Positions 43,186 to 55,187 are shown, numbered from the stretch's first letter. The stretch is 64,000 nucleotides of DNA from Sphaerotilus sulfidivorans (GCF_013426975.1 NZ_JACCPY010000013.1:37047-101046); one strand, 5' to 3'. Made by a program: numbers and translations. The notes: generated from the sequence alone by a model not told the origin.

Positions 43186-44994
43186 TCAGTCGTCCACCTG
43201 AAGGATCGCCAGGAAGGCCTCCTGCGGCACCTCCACCGAGCCGATCTGCTTCATGCGCTTCTTGCCCGCCTTCTGCTTCTCGAGCAGCTTGCGCTTGCGG
43301 GTGATGTCGCCGCCATAGCATTTTGCCAGCACGTTCTTGCGCAGCGCCTTGACGTCCTCGCGGGCGATGATGTTGGCGCCGATCGAGGCCTGGATGGCCA
43401 CGTCGTACATCTGGCGCGGGATCAGCGTGCGCATCTTGGCCGCCACCGCGCGGCCGCGGAACTGGCTCTGCGAGCGGTGCACGATCATCGCCAGCGGATC
43501 GACCCGGTCGCCGTTGATCAGGATGTCGACCTTGACCACGTCGGCGGCGCGGTACTCCTTGAACTCGTAGTCCATCGAAGCGTAGCCGCGGCTGACGGAC
43601 TTCAGCTTGTCGAAGAAGTCCAGCACGATCTCGGCCAGCGGCAGCTCATAGGTGAGCATGACCTGCTTGCCGTGGTAGGCCATGTTCATCTGCACGCCGC
43701 GCTTCTGGTTGGCCAGCGTCATCACCGGACCGACATAGTCCTGCGGCATGTACAGGTGCACCGTGACGATCGGCTCGCGGATCTCCTTGATGCGGCCGAC
43801 CTCGGGCATCTTGCTGGGGTTCTCGACCTCCAGCACCGTGCCGTCGTTCAGCTCGACCTCGTAGACCACGCTGGGCGCGGTGGTGACCAGATCCTGGTCG
43901 AACTCGCGCTCCAGACGCTCCTGCACGATCTCCATGTGCAGCAGGCCCAGGAAGCCGCAGCGGAAGCCGAAGCCCAGCGCTTGGCTGACCTCGGGCTCGA
44001 AGCGCAGCGAGCTGTCGTTGAGCTTGAGCTTTTCCAGCGCATCGCGCAGCTGCTCGTACTCGCTCGACTCCGACGGGTAGAGGCCGGCGAAGACCTGCGG
44101 CTGGATCTCCTTGAAGCCGGGCAGGGCCTCGCTGGCGGGGCCGGCGTTGTTGGGCAGCTTCTTGTCCAGCGTCACCGTGTCGCCGACCTTGGCCGAGGCC
44201 AGCTCCTTGATGCCGCAGATCAGGAAGCCCACCTCGCCGGCGCGCAGGCAGTCGCGGTTCTCGCTCTTGGGGGTGAAGACGCCCAGGTGGTCGATCGGAT
44301 AGACGGTGTTGGTCGCCATCAGGCGGATGCGCTCGTTCTTGTGCAGCGCGCCGTCGACCACGCGCACCAGCATCACCACGCCGACATAGTTGTCGAACCA
44401 GGCGTCGATGATCATCGCGCGCGGCGGGCCGTCCGGATCGCCCTTGGGCGGCGGCATGCGGGTGATGACCGCTTCGAGGATCTCGTCGATGCCCATGCCG
44501 GTCTTGGCCGAGCACGGGATGCCGTCGGTCGCGTCGATGCCGATCACGTCCTCGATCTCGGCCTTGGCGTTGTCCGGGTCGGCGCTGGGCAGGTCCATCT
44601 TGTTCAGGACCGGCACCACCTCGACGCCGAGGTCGAGCGCGGTGTAGCAGTTGGCCACCGTCTGCGCTTCCACGCCCTGGCTGGCGTCGACCACCAGCAG
44701 CGCGCCTTCGCAGGCCGACAGCGAGCGGCTGACCTCGTAGGAGAAGTCGACGTGCCCGGGCGTGTCGATCAGGTTCAGGTTGTAGACCTTGCCGTCCTTG
44801 GCCGTGTACTGCAGCGCGGCGGTCTGCGCCTTGATGGTGATGCCGCGCTCGCGCTCGATGTCCATCGAGTCGAGCACCTGGGCTTCCATCTCGCGGTCGC
44901 TCAGGCCGCCGCAGCGGTGGATCAGTCGGTCCGCCAGCGTGCTCTTGCCGTGGTCGATGTGGGCGATGATGGAGAAGTTTCTGATGTGATCCAT
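43186..44994 (-). CDS. lepA: Elongation factor 4 (LepA)
   Basis: The product is 602 aa, a ribosome-binding translational GTPase. The N-terminal G-domain has [13 protein letters not shown] near residue 10, [16 protein letters not shown] near residue 77 and [10 protein letters not shown] near residue 131. The LepA-specific C-terminal domain includes GKVPQEAF-like and KAGKKRMK segments. It is first in the lepA-lepB-rnc-era-recO-pdxJ-acpS-nagZ run, separated from degQ by a terminator. Confidence 0.98.
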   Translation of the reverse strand: MDHIRNFSIIAHIDHGKSTLADRLIHRCGGLSDREMEAQVLDSMDIERERGITIKAQTAALQYTAKDGKVYNLNLIDTPGHVDFSYEVSRSLSACEGALLVVDASQGVEAQTVANCYTALDLGVEVVPVLNKMDLPSADPDNAKAEIEDVIGIDATDGIPCSAKTGMGIDEILEAVITRMPPPKGDPDGPPRAMIIDAWFDNYVGVVMLVRVVDGALHKNERIRLMATNTVYPIDHLGVFTPKSENRDCLRAGEVGFLICGIKELASAKVGDTVTLDKKLPNNAGPASEALPGFKEIQPQVFAGLYPSESSEYEQLRDALEKLKLNDSSLRFEPEVSQALGFGFRCGFLGLLHMEIVQERLEREFDQDLVTTAPSVVYEVELNDGTVLEVENPSKMPEVGRIKEIREPIVTVHLYMPQDYVGPVMTLANQKRGVQMNMAYHGKQVMLTYELPLAEIVLDFFDKLKSVSRGYASMDYEFKEYRAADVVKVDILINGDRVDPLAMIVHRSQSQFRGRAVAAKMRTLIPRQMYDVAIQASIGANIIAREDVKALRKNVLAKCYGGDITRKRKLLEKQKAGKKRMKQIGSVEVPQEAFLAILQVDD

Positions 44995-45087
44995 GGCGTG
45001 CAGGTGCAGTGCGCTTCTTCGACGCTGGCCGGCAGCGGCAGGTGTGGCGGAAACATGTCGCGCGGACCGACAGGCTTCGGCGCAACG

Positions 45088-45122
45088 AAAAAAGGCGCGT
45101 CGTCCGAGCGATGACGCGCCTT
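45088..45122 (-). terminator. Rho-independent terminator between degQ and lepA
   Basis: AAGGCGCGTC (45092-45101) pairs perfectly with GACGCGCCTT (45113-45122) across an 11-nt loop. On the minus strand it is followed by a run of six Ts. It ends the rpoE-rseA-rseB-degQ transcript. Confidence 0.9.
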
Positions 45123-45193
45123 CCGGCAGGCATTCAAGGGGCGGTCAGCCCGGTCAGCCCAGCATTGTAGCCAAAACCCCTCTGGCTGGCGGT

Positions 45194-46747
45194 TCAGCGG
45201 GCGGGGTTGGGGCGGATCAGCACGAACTGGGCCTCGCTGCCGCGCCGCACCAGCAGGCTGGCCGGGCGGCTGCGGTCGAGGCGGGCCACCAGCGCATCGA
45301 ACTGGCGCGCGTCGGTCACTTCCGCCTGACCCAGGCCCAGGATCAGGTCGCCCTCGCGCAGGCCGGCCCGTGCGGCCGGGCCGTCGACCGCCTCGACCCG
45401 CACGCCGGCCTTCACGCGGGCCTCGCGGCGCTGTTCTGCGCTCAGGTCGCTCACCGTCAGGCCCAGCACGCTGGCGGCGACACCGGCGGCCGGTGCCTTG
45501 GGCTCGGCCTTGCCGCTGCGCGCGGCGGCCGGCTTCGTTTCCGGCTCGAGCTCGGCCACCGTCACGCCCAGATCGCGGGTGGTGCCGCGGCGCCAGACCT
45601 GCAGCGTCGACTTGGTGCCCGGCTTCGTGTTGCCGACCAGACGCGGCAGGTCGTTCCACTTCTCGACCGCCTTGCCGTCGAAGCGGGTGACGATGTCGCC
45701 GGCCTCCAGACCGGCCTTCTCGGCCGGGCTGCCGGGCTCGACCGAGCGCACCAGCGCGCCGGCCGCCTTGGCCAGGCCGAGCGATTCGGCCACGTCCTTG
45801 GTGACCTCGCCGATCTGCACGCCGATGCGCCCGCGCACCACCCGACCGCCGGCCTTGAGCTGGTCGGCGACGCGGTTGGCCTCGTCGATCGGGATCGCGA
45901 ACGAGATGCCCATGTAGCCGCCCGAGCGGCTGTAGATCTGCGAGTTGATGCCCACCACCTCGCCGCGCAGGTTGATCAGCGGGCCGCCCGAGTTGCCGGG
46001 ATTGATCGCGACATCGGTCTGGATGAAGGGCAGCATCTCGCCGGTGTCGCGTGCCTTGGCGCTGACGATGCCGGCGGTGACGGTGTTGTCGAGATCGAAG
46101 GGCGAGCCGATCGCGATCACCCATTCGCCCACGCGCAGCCGGTTCACGTCGCCGAAGCGCACGGCGGGCAGGCCGCTGGCCTCGATCTTCAGCACCGCCA
46201 CGTCGGTGCGCTTGTCGGCGCCGACGACACGCGCCTTGAACTCGCGCTTGTCGGTCAGGCGCACGATCACCTCGTCGGCGCCGTCGATCACATGCGCGTT
46301 GGTCATCACCAGGCCGTCGGCCGAGACGATGAAGCCCGAGCCGACACCGCGCGGCGTGCTGCCGCCGCTGTCCTCGTCGTCGGGCTGGGGCTGACCGCGG
46401 CGCGGCATCGGCACGCCGAAGAAGCGGCGGAAGAACTCCTGCATCTCCTCGTCGGGGCCGGCCTGTCCGCGCGCGGCGGTCGCCACCTTCGCGGTGGTGC
46501 GGATGTTGACCACCGCCGGGCCGACCTGCTCGACCAGATCGGCGAAGTCGGGCAGGCCGCGGGCCAGTGCCGCGCTGCCCGACTGGGCGGCGGTCGCGGT
46601 CACGCTGGTCGGCGCGCCTTGTGCGGTGGCGTCATGGGACGAGGTCAGCGCCGCGACGAGCGCGGTCGCGCCCAGCAGCGCGGAGCCGGCCATCAGCCAG
46701 CGTCGCGACGGGCGGGTGATCGGGTGCGGTGCGGAAGTGTCGGACAT
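45194..46747 (-). CDS. Periplasmic serine protease/chaperone DegQ/MucD
   Basis: The product is 517 aa from ATG at 46747. It has a Tat-like SRRWLMAG signal region, an S1C trypsin-like domain with His in TNAHVID near residue 145, Asp in TDVAVLKI near residue 175 and Ser in GNSGGPL near residue 250, then two PDZ domains. A Glu/Lys/Ala-rich linker precedes the second PDZ. It degrades misfolded periplasmic proteins and, next to rseB, fits MucD. It ends the rpoE operon. Confidence 0.95.
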   Translation of the reverse strand: MSDTSAPHPITRPSRRWLMAGSALLGATALVAALTSSHDATAQGAPTSVTATAAQSGSAALARGLPDFADLVEQVGPAVVNIRTTAKVATAARGQAGPDEEMQEFFRRFFGVPMPRRGQPQPDDEDSGGSTPRGVGSGFIVSADGLVMTNAHVIDGADEVIVRLTDKREFKARVVGADKRTDVAVLKIEASGLPAVRFGDVNRLRVGEWVIAIGSPFDLDNTVTAGIVSAKARDTGEMLPFIQTDVAINPGNSGGPLINLRGEVVGINSQIYSRSGGYMGISFAIPIDEANRVADQLKAGGRVVRGRIGVQIGEVTKDVAESLGLAKAAGALVRSVEPGSPAEKAGLEAGDIVTRFDGKAVEKWNDLPRLVGNTKPGTKSTLQVWRRGTTRDLGVTVAELEPETKPAAARSGKAEPKAPAAGVAASVLGLTVSDLSAEQRREARVKAGVRVEAVDGPAARAGLREGDLILGLGQAEVTDARQFDALVARLDRSRPASLLVRRGSEAQFVLIRPNPAR

Positions 46748-46770
46748 CGTGGATCGCTGTGAAGGAAGGA

Positions 46771-47862
46771 TCAGGGCTTGCGCTTGCGCTCGAGGCTGCC
46801 GGTGAACTGCTGCAGCGTGGCCGGCGGCACGGCGCCGACCGCGGTCACCCACCAGTCGCCCAGCCGCCTGCTCAGCGCACTGGTGCTGCCGACGGTGGCG
46901 GGTGTCTCGCGGCGGCTCACGCCGGCGACATGGGGCTCGATGAAGAGGGAGACATTGGCCAGGCCGTCGCTGTAGACCGCCTGCAGCACGCTGGCGCCCG
47001 CGCCCGGGGGCTGCGAGACCGGCTGGGGCTCGGCCGTGGAACGTGGCGTCGGCCAGGGCGTGATCGGTCGGCGCAGCACCCGCTGGGCGACGAAGCCCGA
47101 CACCGGCGCGCGCAGGCTCCAGCCTTCCGCGCCCAGGTCGGTCGGCTGGTAGCTGGGCCGGCTGATCTGGTAGCCCTCGAGCTGGTTCATCTCCTGCAGC
47201 AGCTGCTGGGGCTGCAGCTTGCCGCCGATCTGGAGCTCGCTGAAGGCGGTCGACTCGAGCACCTCGCCCTGCGGGCCCAGCAGGTCGGAGCGCAGCAGCA
47301 GGCCGGTGCGGCGCTCCAGCCAGAGGCGCCGGGCATAGCGCATCGTGTCGCGCGGCCGCAGCGTCACGACCTGGGCCTCGAGTCCGGCCACCCGGTCGTC
47401 CGCTTCCAGCATCAGCTCGTAGGAGTCGGCCAGCCGGCCGGAGTCGCCGGGCGGCAGTGGCTGCGGGAAGCGACCGAGCAGGTCGCGCTGCTCGATCAGC
47501 GCGCTGCGACGGGCGGGCCAGAGCACATGGATGGTGTCGTTGTGGCGGAACACCCGGCGCATCTGGCCGTCGAGGGCCTCGATGCGCTCGATCTGCTCGC
47601 GGCCGTCGCAGTAGTGGGTGATGCGCGAGCTGCTGATCTGGCCGCCGCTGCTGGTCACATAGGTGCCGACATAGCTCTGCTGCAGGCCGGCATCCTGGAT
47701 GCGGCGCAGCAGCGTGCCGAGATCGGCGGTGGCGGTGCTGCCGATGGTGGGGCTCGCCGAGTGACCGGGGGTCGCCGCATGCGCCCCAGGCATCAGCAGC
47801 GCGCCACCGAGCAGGGTGGCCGCCGCGGCGCGGGACAGGCCCGCCTGAAGGTGGATCCTCAT
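46771..47862 (-). CDS. rseB: Sigma-E regulatory protein RseB/MucB
   Basis: The product is 363 aa from ATG at 47862, with a signal peptide ending ALLMPGAHA. The MucB/RseB N-terminal domain (SYVGTYVTSSGGQISSSRI) and the C-terminal domain (WWVTAVGAVPPATLQQF) match the family. RseB binds the periplasmic part of RseA and slows its proteolysis. It lies between rseA and degQ. The longer in-frame upstream extension lies in the rseA gene. Confidence 0.93.
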   Translation of the reverse strand: MRIHLQAGLSRAAAATLLGGALLMPGAHAATPGHSASPTIGSTATADLGTLLRRIQDAGLQQSYVGTYVTSSGGQISSSRITHYCDGREQIERIEALDGQMRRVFRHNDTIHVLWPARRSALIEQRDLLGRFPQPLPPGDSGRLADSYELMLEADDRVAGLEAQVVTLRPRDTMRYARRLWLERRTGLLLRSDLLGPQGEVLESTAFSELQIGGKLQPQQLLQEMNQLEGYQISRPSYQPTDLGAEGWSLRAPVSGFVAQRVLRRPITPWPTPRSTAEPQPVSQPPGAGASVLQAVYSDGLANVSLFIEPHVAGVSRRETPATVGSTSALSRRLGDWWVTAVGAVPPATLQQFTGSLERKRKP

Positions 47863-47884
47863 GGATGCGTGCCGACGGGGGCGC

Positions 47885-48553
47885 TCAGCGTGCAGGTACC
47901 GTCTCGAAGGGGGTGCTGCGCAGATAGCCTGGGGCCGGGCCGAGGCTGGCGCCGTCATGGAGATGCTGGTGGTGGGCATTGACATAGCGGATCAGGTCGG
48001 CTGCATCGCCCTCGGGGCCGGTCGGGGTCTGCACCCGCACGGCCTGCACTTCCGGCGCCGTCGGTGCGGGCGTGCTGACCGCCAGCTGGCCTGCGCCGCT
48101 GGTCAGTGCATCGGGCCGGGTCACCAGCACGGCACCGGCCACCAGCGCCACGCCGGCCGCCATGCCGACCGGCGCGACCCAGCGGCGCATGCGCATGCCC
48201 AGACTGCGCTGCACCGGCAGGCCGACGACCTGGGCGCTGTGCTCGACCTGTTCGCGGGCCTGCTCCGGCTGGAGCATCGGCTGGGGCGCCAGCACGACCG
48301 GCTCGCGGGCCAGCCGCTCGCGCACGCCGGCCAGGAAGGCCGCGTCGCTGGCGCTGCGCTGTCCGAGATCCTCCGAGCGCAGCACGTCCCCGATCAGATG
48401 GTAGGCATGCCACTGGGCACGGTCGTCCTCGTCCTGGCGCCACTGGCGGCAGACCGCCTGGACCAGGTCGCGGTCGGCCTCGCCGTCCATCAGGGCTGAC
48501 AGTCTCTCGCGCGAGCGGACACGCTCCGCAGGCAGATCAGATTCGCTCATCAC
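47885..48553 (-). CDS. rseA: Anti-sigma-E factor RseA
   Basis: The product is 222 aa. The N-terminal cytoplasmic part (RERLSALMDGEADRD... CRQWRQDEDDRAQWHAYHLIGDVLRS) matches the anti-sigma domain of RseA, and one transmembrane segment (VAPVGMAAGVALVAGAVLV) lies near residue 125-143. The periplasmic tail of about 80 residues carries the RseB site. It holds RpoE at the membrane until envelope stress triggers its proteolysis. rpoE is 24 bp upstream. Confidence 0.93.
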   Translation of the reverse strand: MMSESDLPAERVRSRERLSALMDGEADRDLVQAVCRQWRQDEDDRAQWHAYHLIGDVLRSEDLGQRSASDAAFLAGVRERLAREPVVLAPQPMLQPEQAREQVEHSAQVVGLPVQRSLGMRMRRWVAPVGMAAGVALVAGAVLVTRPDALTSGAGQLAVSTPAPTAPEVQAVRVQTPTGPEGDAADLIRYVNAHHQHLHDGASLGPAPGYLRSTPFETVPAR

Positions 48554-48577
48554 TCGCTCCAGGCCGGGCTGCAGGAT

Positions 48578-49186
48578 TCACCAGCGCCGGCCCTGTTGGG
48601 TATCCAGAAGAGGGCGCAGCCGAGTGGCAATCGCCTCCCGCGCACGAAAGATGCGCGAGCGCACGGTGCCGATCGGACACGCCATCACCACGGCGATCTC
48701 GTCGTACGAGAGCCCTTCGATCTCGCGCAGCAGGATGGCCTGGCGCAGGTCGTCGGGCAGGGCCGCGATCGCGGCGTTGACCGTGTCCGCGATCTCGCGG
48801 CTGGCCATCAGCGCTTCCGGCGTCTCGTCATGGCTTAGTTCATGTTCACGCCGTTCGGTTCCCTCGTCATCCTGGCTGGCGGAGGCCAGCGCGCTCTCGG
48901 TCATGACCGGATCGCGCTTCAGGTCGGCCAGCGCCTTCTTGGCGGTGTTGACCGCGATGCGATAGAGCCAGGTGTAGAAGGCGCTTTCCCCCCGGAACTG
49001 GGGGATGGCCCGGTAGGCGCGGATGAAGGTTTCCTGCGCGATGTCGGGCACCAGGTCGACATCGCGGACGAATCGGCCGATCAGGCGCTCGATCCGGCGC
49101 TGGTACTTGACCACCAGCATCTCGAAGGCCTGCATGTCGCCCTGGCGGACCCGTTCGACCAGTTGTTGATCGGCGTCGTCGCTCAT
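48578..49186 (-). CDS. rpoE: Extracytoplasmic sigma factor RpoE
   Basis: The product is 202 aa. Region 2 has DIAQETFIRAYRAIPQFRGESAFYTWLYRIAVNTAK-like sequence (helices near 50-85) and region 4 has GLSYDEIAVVMACPIGTVRSRIFRARE near 155-180. This is the ECF02/RpoE type. It controls envelope-stress genes and heads the rpoE-rseA-rseB-degQ group. Its start overlaps the stop of the upstream small membrane gene by ATGA. Confidence 0.97.
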   Translation of the reverse strand: MSDDADQQLVERVRQGDMQAFEMLVVKYQRRIERLIGRFVRDVDLVPDIAQETFIRAYRAIPQFRGESAFYTWLYRIAVNTAKKALADLKRDPVMTESALASASQDDEGTERREHELSHDETPEALMASREIADTVNAAIAALPDDLRQAILLREIEGLSYDEIAVVMACPIGTVRSRIFRAREAIATRLRPLLDTQQGRRW

Positions 49187-49695
49187 CGCTCAGCAGGGGG
49201 CAAGGGGGTGGGGGAGGACGGCAGCGGCGCCGTGGCCGCCGGCCGGGCCTGCAGTGCGCAGCGCAGCCGGTGCCACTCGTCGGGCTGATCGCGGCGAGCC
49301 AGCGCGAGCCAGCGTGGCCGCTCGGTCCGGAGCCTGATGCGCAGCAGCAGCCAGTCTCCGGCATCGATGTGGCAGACCGGCTCGCCGGGCCGGCCGTCGA
49401 GATGCCAGTCGGGATGGCTGTCCGTCGGCGGCTGCAGCTGGACGATCTGGCCTGACGGCAGCTCGTGCAGCATCCGGCGCACCAGAAAGAGCTGCCCGGC
49501 CAGGGCCGACAGCGCGGTCAGCAGCGGCAGAACGGGGAGCGCCGGCGGCACGGTGCCGACCGCGAGTCCGTGATGCCAGAGCAGCCAGCCCGCCACCAGC
49601 AGTGGCGGCGGCAGCAGACTGGCACGCAGCAGGCCGGACCAGCGCGGGTCCGGGCGCAGCATGAAGGTTGCCGGCTCCAGCAGGGTCCGGGCCAT
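49183..49695 (-). CDS. Small membrane protein between fabF and rpoE (YgfX-like position)
   Basis: The product is 170 aa with two hydrophobic segments (LLPPPLLVAGWLLWH and LPVLPLLTALSALAGQLFLV) and a soluble Arg/Trp-rich tail. It lies 33 bp after fabF and is coupled by ATGA to rpoE. Small two-span proteins of the YgfX/CptA kind occur at similar spots, but I cannot confirm the family. It may be the first gene of the rpoE operon. Confidence 0.65.
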   Translation of the reverse strand: MARTLLEPATFMLRPDPRWSGLLRASLLPPPLLVAGWLLWHHGLAVGTVPPALPVLPLLTALSALAGQLFLVRRMLHELPSGQIVQLQPPTDSHPDWHLDGRPGEPVCHIDAGDWLLLRIRLRTERPRWLALARRDQPDEWHRLRCALQARPAATAPLPSSPTPLPPAER

Positions 49696-49728
49696 CGCCG
49701 CCTGACGTCTTCGGCAACGGGGTGCGGC

Positions 49729-50973
<1,245 letters not shown>

Positions 50974-51016
50974 GCGGATGCGGAGTGCGGTCGGTTGGGA
51001 ATGGTGCGCGTCAGGC

Positions 51017-51295
<279 letters not shown>

Positions 51296-51369
51296 CTAAG
51301 GGCTTCGTGAGGCAATTCACTGAAAGCCCGTCCCGATGATCCGCGCAGGGCAGACGGATCACCCGGACA

Positions 51370-52116
51370 TCAGTTCATGTACATGCCGCCGTTGACATGC
51401 AGCTCGGTGCCGGTGATGTAGCCGGCCGCAGGCGAGGCCAGGAAGGCCACCGCCTCGGCGATGTCCTGCGGCGAGCCCAGGCGGCCCAGCGGGATCTTGG
51501 CCAGCAGCGCGTTCCTCTGCGCTTCCGGCAGCACTTCGGTCATGTCGGTGGCGATGAAGCCGGGGGCCACGCAGTTGACGGTGATGTTGCGGCTGCCCAG
51601 CTCCTGGGCCAGCGAGCGGGTCATGCCCGCCACGCCGGCCTTGGAGGCGCAGTAGTTGGCCTGGCCGGGGTTGCCCGCGGCGCCCACCACCGAGGTGATG
51701 TTGACGATGCGGCCGAAGCGCTGCTTCATCATCGGCTTAATCGCGGCGCGGCAGGCGCGGAAGACCGACTTCAGGTTGGTGTCGATCACCGCGTCCCAGT
51801 CGTCGTCCTTCAGGCGCATCGCCAGCGTGTCGCGGGTGATGCCGGCGTTGTTGACCAGCACATGCAGGCCGCCATGCTGCTTGACGATGCCGTCGATGGC
51901 GGCGTCCAGCGCAGCTGCATCGGTGACGTTCAGCGTCAGGCCCAGGCCGCCGAAGGGGGCCAGTGCCTCGCCGATCGCGGCCGAGCCGCTGTCGCTGGTG
52001 GCGGTGCCGATGACCTTGAAGCCCCGTTCGGCCAGCAGCAGCGCGATCGCGCGGCCGATGCCGCGGCTGGCGCCGGTGACGAGAGCAACCTGTTGAGCTT
52101 GGGCGGGAGCGTTCAT
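51370..52116 (-). CDS. fabG: 3-oxoacyl-ACP reductase
   Basis: The product is 248 aa from ATG at 52116. The short-chain-dehydrogenase motifs are GASRGIGRA (NADPH binding) near residue 16, NNAG near residue 89, and the SVV...YCASK catalytic set near residues 140-160. It reduces 3-oxoacyl-ACP. It overlaps the fabD stop by ATGA. Confidence 0.97.
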   Translation of the reverse strand: MNAPAQAQQVALVTGASRGIGRAIALLLAERGFKVIGTATSDSGSAAIGEALAPFGGLGLTLNVTDAAALDAAIDGIVKQHGGLHVLVNNAGITRDTLAMRLKDDDWDAVIDTNLKSVFRACRAAIKPMMKQRFGRIVNITSVVGAAGNPGQANYCASKAGVAGMTRSLAQELGSRNITVNCVAPGFIATDMTEVLPEAQRNALLAKIPLGRLGSPQDIAEAVAFLASPAAGYITGTELHVNGGMYMN

Positions 52117-53051
52117 GCGAGCAGGGTCTTGACTTCGGCCAGGGTGACCGGATCGAGGATCGTGGCGGAGGCGAGTTCGGCGTCGATGCGCTTGACCATG
52201 CCGGCGAGCACCTTGCCGGGGCCGCATTCGACCACATGGGTCATGCCGCGCGCCTTCAGCGCGCCCACCAGCTCGACCCAGCGCACCGGGCCGAAGGCCT
52301 GGCGGTAGAGCGCGTCGCGGATCGCGTCCGCGTCGGTCGGCGTGGCGACGTCGATGTTGTTCAGCACCGGGATCTGCGGCGCCTGGATCGTGATCGAGGC
52401 CAGACGCTCGCGCAGCCGCTCGGCGGCCGGCTTCATCAGGCTGGAGTGGAAGGGCGCGGACACCGGCAGCGGCAGCACGCGCTTGGCGCCCAGGCCTTTC
52501 AGCACCGCGCAGCCCGCTTCGACGCCGGCCTTGGAGCCGGCGATGACGGTCTGCTTCGGATCGTTGAAGTTGACGGCCTCGACCACTTCGCCCGACTCGG
52601 CTGCTGCCTTGGCGCAGCCTTCGCGCACCGTGGCGGCGTCCAGACCCAGGATCGCGGCCATGCCGCCGGTGCCGACCGGCACCGCGTCCTGCATCGCCTG
52701 GGCACGCAGGCGCACCAGCGGCAGCGCATCCATCAGCGTCAGGCTGCCGGCCGCGACCAGCGCGGTGTACTCGCCCAGCGAGTGGCCGGCGACGATCGCC
52801 GGTGCGGCGCCGCCCTCGGCCAGCCACGCGCGGTAGTTGGCGATGCCGGCGGTCAGCATGACCGGCTGGGTGTTGGTGGTCAGGTCCAGCGCCTCCTTCG
52901 GGCCCTCGCCGATCAGGCGGGCGACGTCCTCGCCGAGGGCGGCACTGGCTTCTTCGAGGGTGGCGCGCACGGCGGGGTGGTCGCCCCAGGCCGAGAGCAT
53001 GCCCACCGACTGCGACCCCTGGCCGGGGAACACGAAGGCGAACGCGGTCAT
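52113..53051 (-). CDS. fabD: Malonyl-CoA:ACP transacylase
   Basis: The product is 312 aa from ATG at 53051. FPGQGSQSVGM at the start and the nucleophile Ser in VAGHSLGEYTALVAAG near residue 92, with the later PVSAPFHSSLM His, define the family. It loads malonyl onto AcpP. A longer in-frame N-terminal extension is not family-like. Confidence 0.97.
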   Translation of the reverse strand: MTAFAFVFPGQGSQSVGMLSAWGDHPAVRATLEEASAALGEDVARLIGEGPKEALDLTTNTQPVMLTAGIANYRAWLAEGGAAPAIVAGHSLGEYTALVAAGSLTLMDALPLVRLRAQAMQDAVPVGTGGMAAILGLDAATVREGCAKAAAESGEVVEAVNFNDPKQTVIAGSKAGVEAGCAVLKGLGAKRVLPLPVSAPFHSSLMKPAAERLRERLASITIQAPQIPVLNNIDVATPTDADAIRDALYRQAFGPVRWVELVGALKARGMTHVVECGPGKVLAGMVKRIDAELASATILDPVTLAEVKTLLA

Positions 53052-53103
53052 GTGAGATCCGTGAGTTGTCGTGGAGGGAGCGGGGTGGTGCCGGGCAGCG
53101 GAC

Positions 53104-54096
53104 TCAGAAGTCCAGCAGCACCGAGCCCCAGGTGAAGCCGCCGCCGACGCCCTCGAGCAGCAGCGTCTCGCCACGGCGGATGCGGCCGTCGCGCACGCCG
53201 GCGTCCAGCGCCAGCGGGATCGACGCCGCCGAAGTGTTGCCGTGCTGGTCGACGGTGACGATCACCTTCTCCAGCGGCAGCTTCAGCTTGCGGGCGGTGC
53301 CCTGCATGATGCGGATGTTGGCCTGGTGCGGGATCAGCCAGTCGATGTCGGCCTCGGTGCGGCCGGCCTTCTCGAGGCTGGTGCGCGCGGTCTTCTCCAG
53401 CACGCCCACGGCGAGCTTGAAGACGGCCTGGCCGTCCATGCGCAGCAGCGGTACGCCGCTGATCCGGCCGCCCGAGACGGTGCCGGGAACGCACAGGATG
53501 TCCAGATGGCGGCCATCGGCATGCAGGTCGGTGGCCAGGATGCCGGGCGTGTCGGAGGCCGACAGCACCACCGCGCCGGCGCCGTCGCCGAACAGCACGC
53601 AGGTGGTGCGGTCCTTGAAGTCGAGAATGCGCGAGAACACTTCCGCACCGATCACCAGCGCATGGCGGGCGCTGCCGGCGCGCACCATCGCGTCGGCGAC
53701 GGTCAGCGCGTAGACGAAGCCCGAGCACACCGCCTGCACATCGAAGGCCGGGCAGCCGTGCAGGATGCCGAGCTTGCGCTGCACGATGGTCGCAGTCGAC
53801 GGGAAGACCATGTCCGGCGTCGAGGTCGCGACGATGATCAGGTCGATGTCGGCGCCGGTGAGCTGCGCGGCCTCGAGCGCGCGCCGTGCCGCCTCCACCG
53901 CCAGATCGCTGGCGTTCTGGGTGTCGTCGACAAAGTGGCGGGCGCGGATGCCGGTGCGCTCGACGATCCAGTCGTCCGAGCTCTCGATGCCGTCGGCCGC
54001 CAGGCGGGCGACCAGATCGGCGTTGCTCAGGCGTTGCGGGGGCAGCGCACTGCCGGTGCCGGAAATGCGCGAATGGCGGGGTGTGGGGGTGGTCAT
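53104..54096 (-). CDS. fabH: 3-oxoacyl-ACP synthase III
   Basis: The product is 330 aa. The active-site Cys is in [10 protein letters not shown] near residue 121, His in IPHQANIRI near residue 254 and Asn in [11 protein letters not shown] near residue 284. KAS III starts fatty-acid chains from acetyl-CoA and malonyl-ACP. Its start overlaps the plsX stop by ATGA. Confidence 0.97.
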   Translation of the reverse strand: MTTPTPRHSRISGTGSALPPQRLSNADLVARLAADGIESSDDWIVERTGIRARHFVDDTQNASDLAVEAARRALEAAQLTGADIDLIIVATSTPDMVFPSTATIVQRKLGILHGCPAFDVQAVCSGFVYALTVADAMVRAGSARHALVIGAEVFSRILDFKDRTTCVLFGDGAGAVVLSASDTPGILATDLHADGRHLDILCVPGTVSGGRISGVPLLRMDGQAVFKLAVGVLEKTARTSLEKAGRTEADIDWLIPHQANIRIMQGTARKLKLPLEKVIVTVDQHGNTSAASIPLALDAGVRDGRIRRGETLLLEGVGGGFTWGSVLLDF

Positions 54097-55187
54097 GCAG
54101 CGTGACGGGCTGCCGGGGGCTCGTTCGCCGCCGCCGCGCCGGCACCGGGCAGGGCCTGCAGCGTGGCGAGGATCCGATCATGCACCCGGTCGAGCAGGCG
54201 GTTCCGGGCGGCATCATACGCCCGATTCAGCGCGTTCTCGAAGGCGAGCGCATCGGCCGAGCCGTGGCTCTTGAACACCAGGCCGCGCAGGCCCAGCAGC
54301 GCCGCGCCGTTGAAGCGGCGGTGATCGAGCCGCCGCGAGAAGCGCTTGAGCATCGGCATCGCCAGCATCGCCACCATCTTGGTCAGCGGCGTGCGGGTGA
54401 ACTCCTGCTTCAGGAAGCTGGTGATCATGCCGGCCAGGCCTTCGGCAGTCTTCAGCGCGACATTGCCGACGAAGCCGTCGCAGACGACGAGGTCGGTCGT
54501 GCCCTTGAAGATGTCGTTGCCCTCGACATTGCCGTGGAAGTTGATGTGGCCGGCCGCGGAGACGGCGCGCAGCAGTTCGCCCGCACGCTTGATCGTCTCG
54601 TTGCCCTTGATCACTTCCTCGCCGATGTTGAGCAGGCCCACGGTCGGGGCCTCCTTGCCGTCGACGGCCGAGACCAGCGCGCTGCCCATGACCGCGAACT
54701 GCAGCAGATGTTCTGCGCTGCAGTCCACGTTTGCCCCGAGGTCGAGCATGGTCGTGAAGCCGTCGTGCTGGTTGGGCATGACGCTGGCGATGGCCGGCCG
54801 ATCGATGCCGTCCAGGGTCTTCAGCAGATAGCGGGCCACCGCCATCAGTGCGCCGGTATTGCCTGCGGAGACGCAGGCGTCGGCCATTGTCACGCCATGG
54901 CCGTCAGGCTTGACCTGCTGGATGGCCACACGCATCGACGAGTCGCGCTTCTTGCGCAGGGCGACTTCCACCGGGTCGTCCATCTCGACGACTTCGGAGG
55001 CGATCACCATGCGGCAGCGCGCCCAGCCGGCGGCGGGCGCGAGCGCCTGTTCGGTGCCCACGAGCACCAGCTCGGCATCGGGATGCCGGTCAAGAAAGGA
55101 GCGGCATGCGGGCAGCGTCACGGAAGGGCCGTGATCGCCCCCCATGCAGTCCACCGACAGCCGGACCGTGCGGGTCGTGTCGTTCAA
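54093..55187 (-). CDS. plsX: Phosphate acyltransferase PlsX
   Basis: The product is 364 aa. The N-terminal [16 protein letters not shown] and the later [18 protein letters not shown] and [24 protein letters not shown] segments are diagnostic. PlsX makes acyl-phosphate from acyl-ACP for phospholipid synthesis. It lies 53 bp after rpmF. Confidence 0.97.
   Translation of the reverse strand: MNDTTRTVRLSVDCMGGDHGPSVTLPACRSFLDRHPDAELVLVGTEQALAPAAGWARCRMVIASEVVEMDDPVEVALRKKRDSSMRVAIQQVKPDGHGVTMADACVSAGNTGALMAVARYLLKTLDGIDRPAIASVMPNQHDGFTTMLDLGANVDCSAEHLLQFAVMGSALVSAVDGKEAPTVGLLNIGEEVIKGNETIKRAGELLRAVSAAGHINFHGNVEGNDIFKGTTDLVVCDGFVGNVALKTAEGLAGMITSFLKQEFTRTPLTKMVAMLAMPMLKRFSRRLDHRRFNGAALLGLRGLVFKSHGSADALAFENALNRAYDAARNRLLDRVHDRILATLQALPGAGAAAANEPPAARHAA

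Noticed and set aside
42172..45114. A 980-codon plus-strand frame over lepB and lepA
   Set aside because: Antisense shadow of two highly conserved genes.
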